Shown here: positions 19,924 to 28,183 of the stretch, piece after piece
Layout of the letters: each line of letters opens with the position of its first letter
Position numbering within the stretch: position 1 is the first letter of the stretch
From: Marinilabiliaceae bacterium JC017
GTDB taxonomy: Bacteria; Bacteroidota; Bacteroidia; Bacteroidales; Marinilabiliaceae
Direction of reading: 5' to 3'
DNA length: 57,434 nucleotides
NCBI GenBank assembly: GCA_004296775.1
Contig: RHGE01000039.1
Span: forward strand, 1-57,434
Made by a program: the position numbers and the translations under genes
The notes under the pieces: model-generated
The model's input: the letters and a program-made list of their open reading frames with translations, nothing else
Told to the model about the DNA's origin: nothing
Database searches by the model: none

Positions 19924-20405
19924 TGGCGGCGAATTTTAATTCCCTTTATGGGAACGAGGATGGTTATCCGCCGGTTGCTTTTTACTTCAGTGTTTCATTT
20001 CCGGGGAATGCTGATATCGAAGATGCCAGTTTTAAAGAGGTGTCAGGTATCAGCACGGAGATGGACCTGGAGTCAGTTGAAGAGGGAGGTGAAAACCGCT
20101 TTACTTATCAGCTGCCAAAACGAATAAAACATGGGAATTTGGTGATGAAGCGGGGGATGACTAAAACCACTAGTAAATTGGTGAAATGGGTGAAGCAAAC
20201 ACTTGAAAGTGGTTTTTCGGAAGCCTTTGTTACAAAATCTATTCAAGTCGATCTGCTTAATCCTTCCGGAGAACCTCTTCATACCTGGCTCCTTGATAAT
20301 GCTTACCCCGTAAAATGGGACATTCAGGGATTTGATTCTGAAAAGAATGAAATTGTCATTGAAACTATCGAGTTTGCTTACAACACCATAAAAAGGATGG
20401 ACTGA
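19923..20405 (+). CDS. eCIS inner tube protein 2 (Pvc5-like)
   Basis: A 160-residue second gp19-like tube protein. Motifs: PPVAFYFSVSF (about 16-26), FKEVSGISTEMDLE (about 38-51), RIKHGNLVMKRGM (about 80-92), and the C-terminal IETIEFAYN. In Afp/PVC, paralogous tube proteins form the baseplate-proximal tube initiator layers, and this copy is closest to that role. It overlaps its neighbours on both sides (TAATG before, ATGA-type junction after). Confidence 0.9.
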   Translation: MAANFNSLYGNEDGYPPVAFYFSVSFPGNADIEDASFKEVSGISTEMDLESVEEGGENRFTYQLPKRIKHGNLVMKRGMTKTTSKLVKWVKQTLESGFSEAFVTKSIQVDLLNPSGEPLHTWLLDNAYPVKWDIQGFDSEKNEIVIETIEFAYNTIKRMD

Positions 20406-20566
20406 TGCCGATTGAAATTAAAGAAATAGTGGTTCGGACTACCATATCCGAAGGCAATAAAAAGGAGGGTGTTCATCCTGAATTAATCAGGAAGTTGAAG
20501 CAGGACATTATGAAGGAAGTGATTTTTTATATTGAACAAAAGGAAAAAAGAAAAAGAGAACGCTAA
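20405..20566 (+). CDS. Pvc6-like small protein (DUF5908)
   Basis: A 53-residue protein starting MPIEIKEIVVRTTISEG, the signature of DUF5908/Pvc6-type small eCIS proteins. It ends in a basic Lys/Arg-rich helix (EKRKRER). It overlaps the tube-2 stop (TGATG) and its own stop overlaps the next start (TAATG), so it is firmly part of the operon. The role of this conserved small component is not established. Confidence 0.85.
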   Translation: MPIEIKEIVVRTTISEGNKKEGVHPELIRKLKQDIMKEVIFYIEQKEKRKRER

Positions 20567-21249
20567 TGCCTGGGAGTGGAGAACTGGTAAAATTAAAAAT
20601 GGTTGCCTATAAGGATGAAGAGTTTTCTCAAAAGGCAGGAAATGAATTTGAGGTGCTGATTAATCCATCAAGCTATAAGCATAGCTATTCTATTAGTTAC
20701 AAGGATAATGAGAGTATGGGAAAAACTGCAGGAGCACCCAAGTTTGAGAAGTTTGGAGGTGAAAGTGTCAGTTTTAAAATTGTGTTGGATGGAACCGGAG
20801 TTGTCCCAGGGAGTGATAAAGCGAAAAGTGTTTATCAGCAATTGAAAAAGCTGAAGGATACAGGATACACTTATAATGGTAAAATTCATGAACCCAATTA
20901 TGTTCAGATCATTTGGGGGAGTATGTTGTTCAATGGCAGGCTTACCAGCCTTAATGTTGAATACAACCTTTTTAAACCTGATGGTACGCCATTGCGGGCT
21001 AATGTTGATTTGGACTTTAAAGGTTTTACAAGTAAGGATTTGGAAACCAGGATGGCCAACAGTAGTTCTCCTGATCTCTCTCACCTGATAACGATAAAAT
21101 CCGGTGATACTTTACCTAAACTTTGTCACGAGATTTATAAGGATTCAACCTATTGTTTTGAGATCGCTGAAATTAATGGACTTACTTGTTTTAGAAAAGT
21201 TAAACCGGGAACACAGTTGTTGTTTCCACCATTGATGAAAAATGGCTGA
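20566..21249 (+). CDS. eCIS baseplate hub protein with LysM domain (Pvc7/gp53-like)
   Basis: A 227-residue protein. The N-terminal domain (about 1-165) carries the pattern FEVLINPSSYKHSYSISYKD and FKIVLDGTGVVP, typical of the contractile-tail 'CIS tube protein' LysM family. The C-terminal LysM (about 172-222: ITIKSGDTLPKLCHEIYKDS then INGLTCFRKVKPGTQLLFP) matches the T4 gp53/Afp7 arrangement. It likely joins the tube to the spike at the baseplate. It overlaps the spike gene by 8 bp. Confidence 0.9.
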   Translation: MPGSGELVKLKMVAYKDEEFSQKAGNEFEVLINPSSYKHSYSISYKDNESMGKTAGAPKFEKFGGESVSFKIVLDGTGVVPGSDKAKSVYQQLKKLKDTGYTYNGKIHEPNYVQIIWGSMLFNGRLTSLNVEYNLFKPDGTPLRANVDLDFKGFTSKDLETRMANSSSPDLSHLITIKSGDTLPKLCHEIYKDSTYCFEIAEINGLTCFRKVKPGTQLLFPPLMKNG

Positions 21250-23032
21250 ATCACCAGGGAAAAACGCAGGAAGACTGGTCTCTTTTACCATCTACAGTGA
21301 AGGATCGAAGATTAATGAGGCTTATGAATTAACTTCCATATCAGTGATCTCGGAGGTCAACCGGATTGGTAGTGCCACATTGGAATTTCAGGCCGGAAAT
21401 ATGCCGGAAAAAGATTTTCCGCTAAGTAACGATGATACGTTTAAACCCGGAAAATCCATCAAAATTGATGCTGGATATGAATCGGAAGAAGAGACTCTTT
21501 TTGAGGGATTGATAATCAGCCATGGCCTGCGATTACCTTCAACCGGCGACACGCTGCTAGTAGTTGAATGCCGGGATTTGGCTGTGAAAACGACGGCTGG
21601 TAGAAAGAATGCAGTTTATGAAAAAATGAAGGACAGTGATGTCATTTCAAAGATATTAGGAAGCTATGGTGGATTGTCAACCGAGGTTGGTGCCACTTCC
21701 ATAACCCACAAAGAATTGATTCAATATTACTCTTCTGATTGGGATTTTATTCTCTCTAGAGCAGATGTGAATGGGTTGGTAGTTATATCCAATGGCAAAA
21801 AAGTGTCTGTAAAGGTTCCGGATGTGAAGGCAGAAGCTGTTTTAAAGATCACATTTGGGGAGGACCTGATCGACTTTTCCGGGGAAGTGGATGCACGGGA
21901 TCAATATGAGGCAGTGCAGGCCGTGGGGTGGGATCCTGCAACCCAGAAGGTGCTTACTGCCGATGGCTCGGCTCCGGAATTGAATAAACAGGGAAACTTG
22001 TCGCAATCAGACCTGGCGGGTGTTATGGATGTAGATAAGTTTGTGCTTCAGGCTGGGATTCCTCTTGAAAAAGGAGTGCTGAAAAATTGGGCCGATGCGT
22101 TGCTCCTAAAGTTTGGTCTGTCGCGTTTCCGTGGAAAACTTAGTTTTCTGGGAAGTGCCAAAGTCACACCCGGATCTATTCTTGAAGTGGATGGCTTAGG
22201 GAAAAGGTTTAACGGCAAAGTCTATGTGGGGGCGGTAACTCATTGGATCTCCGGCGGAGACTGGAAAACAGAAGTAGGATTGGGGATCAGTCCGGAATTC
22301 ATTACCGACCGTGAAAATGTCATTTGTTCCCCGGCATCAGGTTTATTGCCTGGCATTGAAGGGTTACAGATTGGGAAGGTGAGTAAGTTGGACGGAGATC
22401 CTGATAATGAAAGCAGAATTCAGGTAGAAATACCTATTCTGAATGGAGATATAAATACCGTTTGGGCCCGTTTATCCAATTTTTATGGAACCAATCAATC
22501 TGGTAATTTTTTTCTACCGGAAATAGATGATGAGGTAATTCTGGGTTTTTTTAATAATGATCCTCGTTATCCGGTGATTCTCGGTAGTTTGTACAGTAGT
22601 AAGAATACACCTCCTTACAAACAGGAAGCCGCCAATAATACCAAGGCTATTGTTACCCGGGAAAAAATGAAAATAGAATTTGATGAAGAAAAAAAGGTGA
22701 TAAATATTGCTACTCCTGGTAAAAATCAGATTGTAATCAGTGATGATGCTAAGGGTATTAAATTGTCTGACCAGAATAATAATGTGATTGAGATGGATGA
22801 TCAGGGAATCAGCCTGACTTCGGCAAAAGATATTACTCTGAAAGCAAATTCGAAAATTGTACTGAATGCAACATCTGACGTACAGATAAAAAGTAGTACC
22901 AATGTGGATTTGAAAGGATTGAATGTACAGGCCTCGGCGGATACAGGCCTCACGATGAAGGGAAATGCAACCGCCGAATTATCAGCTTCCGGACAGACAA
23001 CTGTTAAGGGAGCCATGGTAATGATTAATTAA
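21242..23032 (+). CDS. eCIS central spike protein (VgrG/gp27-gp5-like, Pvc8)
   Basis: A 596-residue spike. The N-terminal ~350 residues form the gp27-like part (ISHGLRLPSTGDTLLVVECRD at about 88). This is followed by the gp5 OB-fold (about 378-455: ESRIQVEIPILNGDINTVWAR, FLPEIDDEVILGFFNNDPRYPVILGSLYSS, cut here for length). The C-terminus (about 530-596) is a repetitive triple-stranded beta-helix with short N-x-D/S repeats (ITLKANSKIVLNATSDVQIKS). It trimerises to puncture the target membrane and is capped by the PAAR protein encoded next. Confidence 0.95.
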   Translation: MAESPGKNAGRLVSFTIYSEGSKINEAYELTSISVISEVNRIGSATLEFQAGNMPEKDFPLSNDDTFKPGKSIKIDAGYESEEETLFEGLIISHGLRLPSTGDTLLVVECRDLAVKTTAGRKNAVYEKMKDSDVISKILGSYGGLSTEVGATSITHKELIQYYSSDWDFILSRADVNGLVVISNGKKVSVKVPDVKAEAVLKITFGEDLIDFSGEVDARDQYEAVQAVGWDPATQKVLTADGSAPELNKQGNLSQSDLAGVMDVDKFVLQAGIPLEKGVLKNWADALLLKFGLSRFRGKLSFLGSAKVTPGSILEVDGLGKRFNGKVYVGAVTHWISGGDWKTEVGLGISPEFITDRENVICSPASGLLPGIEGLQIGKVSKLDGDPDNESRIQVEIPILNGDINTVWARLSNFYGTNQSGNFFLPEIDDEVILGFFNNDPRYPVILGSLYSSKNTPPYKQEAANNTKAIVTREKMKIEFDEEKKVINIATPGKNQIVISDDAKGIKLSDQNNNVIEMDDQGISLTSAKDITLKANSKIVLNATSDVQIKSSTNVDLKGLNVQASADTGLTMKGNATAELSASGQTTVKGAMVMIN

Positions 23033-23043
23033 AAATAAGAGCT

Positions 23044-23346
23044 ATGCCACCAGCAGCCAGATTAACAGATATGCATACATGTCCCATGCAGACACCTGCA
23101 GTACCTTCCCCTATTCCTCATGTAGGAGGCCCTGTCATTGGACCAGGTGTTCCCAATGTATTGATCGGAAAAATGCCGGCCGCGGTAATGGGAGACTCTT
23201 GTGTGTGCGTGGGACCCCCCGACAGCATTGTGAAAGGTTCATCTACGGTGATGATTGGCGGAAAACCGGCGGCCAGAATGGGTGATAGTACCGCTCATGG
23301 AGGAACAGTAGTAATTGGTTGTCCAACCGTCATGATAGGAGGGTGA
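23044..23346 (+). CDS. PAAR-domain spike tip
   Basis: A 100-residue single PAAR protein: MPPAARLTDMHTCPMQ at the N-terminus, then PNVLIGKMPAAVMGDSCVC and KPAARMGDSTAHGG. His11, Cys13, Cys54 and the C-terminal His/Cys are candidate metal ligands for the sharpened tip. There is no toxin extension, so payload is not carried as a PAAR fusion. It sits between the spike and gp25 genes, the usual eCIS position. Confidence 0.95.
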   Translation: MPPAARLTDMHTCPMQTPAVPSPIPHVGGPVIGPGVPNVLIGKMPAAVMGDSCVCVGPPDSIVKGSSTVMIGGKPAARMGDSTAHGGTVVIGCPTVMIGG

Positions 23347-23349
23347 TAA

Positions 23350-23769
23350 ATGGTGAAAAAGTCATTTCTAGGAACCGGATGGAATTTTCCTCCTTCTTTT
23401 CGAAAGGACGGCATTACAGCCCGAATGGTGAGTGAAGAGGAAGATATTCTTCAAAGCCTGATGATCCTGCTTGCTACCAAGCCGGGAGAACGCGTGCACA
23501 GACCAGATTATGGGTGTGGTATTTACGGGATGGTTTGTGAAAATATGAATACCAGTACGCTGACTTTGATAGAACATACCATTGAAAAGGCCATTTTGTT
23601 ATTTGAACCACGGATTACCCTTAACAATGTAAAGTTTGATTTTGGTGAGGAACGCGACGGAAAATTGCTGATTTTGATTGAATATACAGTAAGACTTACT
23701 AATACACGCAGTAACATGGTCTATCCGTTCTATTTCAGGGAAGGCACAAATCTGAAACAGCATGAGTAA
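23350..23769 (+). CDS. Baseplate wedge protein gp25-like (Pvc9)
   Basis: A 139-residue protein of the gp25/GPW family: EEEDILQSLMILLATKPGERVHRPDYGCGI (about 29-58, split here in reading) is the conserved core with the E-P-G-ER motif. It joins the sheath to the baseplate wedge. It overlaps the next gene by 8 bp. Confidence 0.92.
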   Translation: MVKKSFLGTGWNFPPSFRKDGITARMVSEEEDILQSLMILLATKPGERVHRPDYGCGIYGMVCENMNTSTLTLIEHTIEKAILLFEPRITLNNVKFDFGEERDGKLLILIEYTVRLTNTRSNMVYPFYFREGTNLKQHE

Positions 23770-26700
23770 GCTCTGGAAGAAAGACGGGTTGAGCCAGAGG
23801 AAAAGACGCATGAATGCTGAAATTTCCGGTTTCTTCAGAATATTCGAAAATGATATACATATTCTGACCGGACGAGCCATGCAGATAGCCCGTTTTCTTC
23901 GGTATTACTCTTTACAAAATCAACCGGATGGTTATTTCAATGAAGTATTGGAGAAAAATGCCCTCATCGTCCTTATGCAAATTAATTTGTTGGATGTGGA
24001 CGGCGAAGAGAGCGTTTTTCAAAATGTTGTAAATCATGATTACCACAAGGAAAAGGAAAAACACCGGGTGTTGATAACCATTATTTTGAAGTTGATTCGG
24101 TTATTTGATCTTTGGTTATTGTCTATTTCACGTTCTGAGCTGAATGGACAGGTTTTAAGTTTGCATAAGGACATTAGAAACCAGATCTCGGTAAATCTGA
24201 AACTCCCTGCCGCTCGTGTAATAGAATTTACTCAACAAGAATATCCGGAATTGCATGTGCCATCCCTTAGGGGAGTTTGGAGGGGTGGAAAGGAAATTCA
24301 ATTGAATAGTGGCCAGCCATTATACTTCTTAAAATCTACATTTTACCGGTTGATCAGCTCTGTTAAATTACTTCAGGATAATGCAGAAACGTATTATCAG
24401 GAGATTATTACTGCCGGAGACCTTGATCCTTCCGTCAGCCTTCTCATGGGCTTTCTGAAAAACTATTCAAGTGTTACAGCCAATTTTAATCATCGTTGGC
24501 AAGAATACCCTTCCTTTTACCTGGATAAAATTTTAAAAGCTCAACCCAAAAGGATTGTACCTGATTTTACTTATCTGATGTTTAAACTGTCTCCGTCGGC
24601 TGAAACAGTTTTTCTGGAAAAGGGAACGGAATTTATAGGCGGGAAGGATTCTCTGGGGCTGGATATCCGGTATAAAAGCCAGGAAGAGACAATTGTTAAT
24701 AATGTTAGTCTTGAAAAAGTTTACAATCTGTTTCTCGAAAAGGACCAGGAAATTGTCCCGGCCAGAGATTTTAAGTTTGTAACAGCCATTAGGAAAATAG
24801 ATATAAGCCAATATGTTGAAGCAGAACCCGGCTCGTTTCTTAAATCACAACCGCATTCATTGTTCGAAAATAAAGGGAAGAAGTCGATCAATGAAATAAA
24901 TGATGTGGTTCATTACACTTCAGTGGGTATGATGATTGAATCATGGGCGCTGTTGCTTCGCGAAGGCAGTCGTCATGTGACCTTAAGATTTCAGGCTACC
25001 TCTAAGAGTTCTGATATATTTAAGGCAATGATCAAGGTTGTTTCAGAACAATGGGAGACATCAGAGAGAGAAGCTGTTTACAAAGTTTTGAAGGATATTT
25101 TCTACCTGGAAATAAGTACCACTGAAGGATGGCATCAGATAGAAAACTATGCTGTTGATTATGAAACAACGGGAGAAAAGAAGGGGTTACGTTTGAATTT
25201 CTCCTTGCCAGAGGTTTTTCCTCCCACATCACCTTGTTCTGAGATTCATCATGTTAATGGCTCATGCAATGCTCCAGCTTTAAAAGTTCTGATTAATCGG
25301 GATAGCTGGTTATTCCCTTTTTCATGGTTGAAAGACTTTGAGATCGAAAAGGTTAAAATAGAAGCAGAAGTATTTGGAGCCACCCAGGTTCAGATATATA
25401 ACGAGCTTGGACAATTGGATAATGGCATGGCATTTTATCCGTTTGGTGCCATTCCTCGAAAAGGTTCCTGGTTGGTGGTTGGTAATTATGAAATGGCCCT
25501 TAAAAATATTCGTTCTGTAGATTTAAATCTGAAGTGGTTGCAGCTCCCTGGTGATGATTATGGTTTTTTCGATTACTACCAGCACTATGGAAAGGAAATT
25601 GATAACTGTTCTTTTAGGGTAAAAGCACAGGTTTTGAATAACCGTAAATGGGAGGATGTAACCGGGAGAAACTCTTTTTTTCTATTTAACACCGTTGGTT
25701 CGGGCAATGAGGCATCTACGTTACCAAGAGCACCACTCGCCGAACAAAGTGTTATTAAAGAAATCCGATTGCCTGATTTTGGTATGATCACTCCCGAAGA
25801 GGATAAATACCGGTATAGTGTATTTGCTAAAAGTGGCTTTATTCGCTTGTTACTAACAGCTCCTGAGATGGGATTCGGTCACCAGGAGTATCAAAATATC
25901 CTTACCGATGCGCTAATTCAGAAGGTTCGCTCCAAAAACCTGGTGCCCATGCCCAAACCACCGTTTTCTCCCCAATTGGAAAAGATAGAGGTGAATTATC
26001 ATTCAAACGATGAAATAAACATGTCTGTCGGAGAGTCGGTTCAAAAGAGTAGAATATATCATCTTTTTCCATATGGGGAACAAATCGTCTATCCTAAAAC
26101 AATGGGGCAGCGATTAAAATTCTTTCCTGACCTGGGAAACACTGGAAACCTGCTTTTTGGTTTGAAGAATGTCAAGGGGGGTGAAACCATAACTCTTTTT
26201 ATCGATTTCCTTCCCCGGGAAAAGGAGATTAATAATCAACAGTTGCCCATAGTAAAATGGTATTGGGGTGATGGCTACAACTGGGAAAAAATGCCGGATC
26301 ATCTGATTCTTGGTGATTCAACCAGGAATTTACTGGAAAGTGGTTTGATAGAGATTCGTTTGCCGAAGAAGCTACCCGATAGGCAATCTTCGGTGGAGGG
26401 CTTGTATTGGCTTAGGGCCGGTATTGATGTGCATGCGGAGAATGTATCAAATATCCTGGGATTCTATTTAAATGTGTCCAAAGTTCAGTTGGATATATCT
26501 GGTCCTGTAAACAATGATGTTTTGGCGCAAGGACTTCCGGCTGGTTCAATTACAAAAGCGGTGAGAAGAATACCCGGGATTGCTGAAATTATTCAGATTG
26601 TTCCTTCAATGGGAGGGAAAATAAAGGAAACCCCAATGGAGATGCGTATCCGTCTTTCGGAAAGAATTTCGCACAGGCATCGGGCAGTTACGCCTGCTGA

Positions 26701-27430
26701 TTACGAGAAGTTGGTTTTGGAAACCTTCCCCCAGGTGCAAAAGGTAAAATGTCTTCCAGGACTGGATAGCAAAGGGCAACGGCGTGGTGTGGTTACCCTG
26801 GTAATATTGCAAAAACAGGTATCAACTGTAAAACATGCCTATCCTAAAGCTAATTGTAAACTTCTATTGGACATTGAGGAATACCTGGCAAAATATGCAT
26901 CTGCCTTTGCAATTGTGGATGCAATAAATCCAGTATACGAAGAGATTCAGGTCAGATGTAAAGTGAAATTAAAGGAAAAACGTTCAGATGGTTACTATAT
27001 CCGTAAGCTCAACAGGTTATTGAATGACAACCTGGCTTTTTGGCAGAAAATGGGGGAGGCGCCAGTTTTTGGACATACTATATCGTTAACTGATTTGGCC
27101 AATATAATTCGGGGAGAGGAGTATGTTGAACACCTCTCTAACTTTTCGGTACTTCATCTTAAAGAAACAGGTGAGTTGGTGTATGAATTGGAAGAATTGG
27201 AGGAATCAGCCCAAAAACAGTCACTTATTGACAAGGAGGAGGAACGGGTTAGTCAACGCTTGAATGAAACGAAACGGAATCAAAGGGAGCTGGAGCAAAT
27301 CAGCCCTTCGCAGCCATGGGCGATATTGGTGCCCGCATATCGGCATCTGATTGTGACAGATAGCGAGGAACAAAATGATAATGCGGGTATTGATGATTTG
27401 GAAGTGGGTAACACATTTGTAATTGGGTAA
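23762..27430 (+). CDS. Large baseplate wedge protein (Pvc11, baseplate J-like)
   Basis: A 1222-residue protein of the eCIS baseplate-J family. The C-terminal part carries the characteristic block ETPMEMRIRLSERISHRHRAVTPADYEKLVLETFPQV (about 958-995), where a conserved R-x-S-x-R-x-x-H-x-x-R-A-V-x-x-x-D-Y-E pattern is seen in Pvc11/gp6-like proteins. The last ~80 residues are charged and predicted helical. With the Pvc12-like protein it builds the wedges around the spike hub. Length is within the range for Pvc11 homologues. Confidence 0.88.
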   Translation: MSKLWKKDGLSQRKRRMNAEISGFFRIFENDIHILTGRAMQIARFLRYYSLQNQPDGYFNEVLEKNALIVLMQINLLDVDGEESVFQNVVNHDYHKEKEKHRVLITIILKLIRLFDLWLLSISRSELNGQVLSLHKDIRNQISVNLKLPAARVIEFTQQEYPELHVPSLRGVWRGGKEIQLNSGQPLYFLKSTFYRLISSVKLLQDNAETYYQEIITAGDLDPSVSLLMGFLKNYSSVTANFNHRWQEYPSFYLDKILKAQPKRIVPDFTYLMFKLSPSAETVFLEKGTEFIGGKDSLGLDIRYKSQEETIVNNVSLEKVYNLFLEKDQEIVPARDFKFVTAIRKIDISQYVEAEPGSFLKSQPHSLFENKGKKSINEINDVVHYTSVGMMIESWALLLREGSRHVTLRFQATSKSSDIFKAMIKVVSEQWETSEREAVYKVLKDIFYLEISTTEGWHQIENYAVDYETTGEKKGLRLNFSLPEVFPPTSPCSEIHHVNGSCNAPALKVLINRDSWLFPFSWLKDFEIEKVKIEAEVFGATQVQIYNELGQLDNGMAFYPFGAIPRKGSWLVVGNYEMALKNIRSVDLNLKWLQLPGDDYGFFDYYQHYGKEIDNCSFRVKAQVLNNRKWEDVTGRNSFFLFNTVGSGNEASTLPRAPLAEQSVIKEIRLPDFGMITPEEDKYRYSVFAKSGFIRLLLTAPEMGFGHQEYQNILTDALIQKVRSKNLVPMPKPPFSPQLEKIEVNYHSNDEINMSVGESVQKSRIYHLFPYGEQIVYPKTMGQRLKFFPDLGNTGNLLFGLKNVKGGETITLFIDFLPREKEINNQQLPIVKWYWGDGYNWEKMPDHLILGDSTRNLLESGLIEIRLPKKLPDRQSSVEGLYWLRAGIDVHAENVSNILGFYLNVSKVQLDISGPVNNDVLAQGLPAGSITKAVRRIPGIAEIIQIVPSMGGKIKETPMEMRIRLSERISHRHRAVTPADYEKLVLETFPQVQKVKCLPGLDSKGQRRGVVTLVILQKQVSTVKHAYPKANCKLLLDIEEYLAKYASAFAIVDAINPVYEEIQVRCKVKLKEKRSDGYYIRKLNRLLNDNLAFWQKMGEAPVFGHTISLTDLANIIRGEEYVEHLSNFSVLHLKETGELVYELEELEESAQKQSLIDKEEERVSQRLNETKRNQRELEQISPSQPWAILVPAYRHLIVTDSEEQNDNAGIDDLEVGNTFVIG

Positions 27431-27433
27431 AAA

Positions 27434-28183
27434 ATGGGTAGGAGAAACAGGAAAACATTAAAGAATTATTTCAGTAGGGGGAAAATGCCCACTGAGGAAC
27501 ATTTTGGTGACATGATAGATTCCATGCTGAATATCGTGGATGAGGGATTTGATAAGTCGGCCGAAAAGGGTGTTGCTCTTGCTCCATTAAATGAAAAAGG
27601 GAGGGTAGCGGGAATCTATCGGGATATAACAGAAGAGGATCCTTTGTGGAGTATAGAGGTTGAAAAGAAGAATGGTAGCCTTACTTTCAGGCAAATAGAT
27701 AATAAAGAGACATTAACCCTGGATCAAGAAGGGCGTGTCGGGATAGGTCAGAAGACACCCTGTTACCAATTGGAAACATCAAAAACAGTTGGATTACACG
27801 GACGGGCAGGAACTTTTTTGAGAGGTAAAGTAAGGGCTGATGGTCAGTGGCATGATATCACAGATAAGTTGAAAGGATGTTGGGCCCTGGAAGTTATAGC
27901 AGGATGTGGTAAAAACGGGAACGGTAGTTATGCACTGGCAGTTGTCACTGCGATTCATTGTTTTGGTGCCAAAAAAAGGATTGACAATAAGCAATCGTGG
28001 TACGGGACAAGGTGCAAAAGGATTAAATTCAGATGGAGTGGTGGCGTTGAAGGATGTGTTTTGCAGGTTAAGACAAGATGTGATTACGGAGCTGGTGTTA
28101 TGATCCAATACAATATCTCTAAACTTTGGGATGATCCTTTGATGTTGCAGTCAAATCAGGAAACGGCTGAAGATGAACAATGA
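27434..28183 (+). CDS. eCIS fibre/adhesin-like protein between baseplate genes
   Basis: A 249-residue protein. The N-terminus (KTLKNYFSRGKMPTEEHFGDMIDSMLN, about 7-33) is a motif I associate with Bacteroidota eCIS and phage-fibre-like proteins. A middle repeat-like section (LWSIEVEKKNGSLTFRQI, TLDQEGRVGIGQKTP) resembles trimeric fibre shafts, and the C-terminal ~100 residues are a Cys-containing beta domain (CWALEVIAGCGKNGNGSYALAV; Cys pairs possible). A position inside the baseplate cluster and an 11-bp overlap with the Pvc12-like gene suggest a particle component, possibly the Pvc13-like receptor-binding fibre. Confidence 0.65.
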   Translation: MGRRNRKTLKNYFSRGKMPTEEHFGDMIDSMLNIVDEGFDKSAEKGVALAPLNEKGRVAGIYRDITEEDPLWSIEVEKKNGSLTFRQIDNKETLTLDQEGRVGIGQKTPCYQLETSKTVGLHGRAGTFLRGKVRADGQWHDITDKLKGCWALEVIAGCGKNGNGSYALAVVTAIHCFGAKKRIDNKQSWYGTRCKRIKFRWSGGVEGCVLQVKTRCDYGAGVMIQYNISKLWDDPLMLQSNQETAEDEQ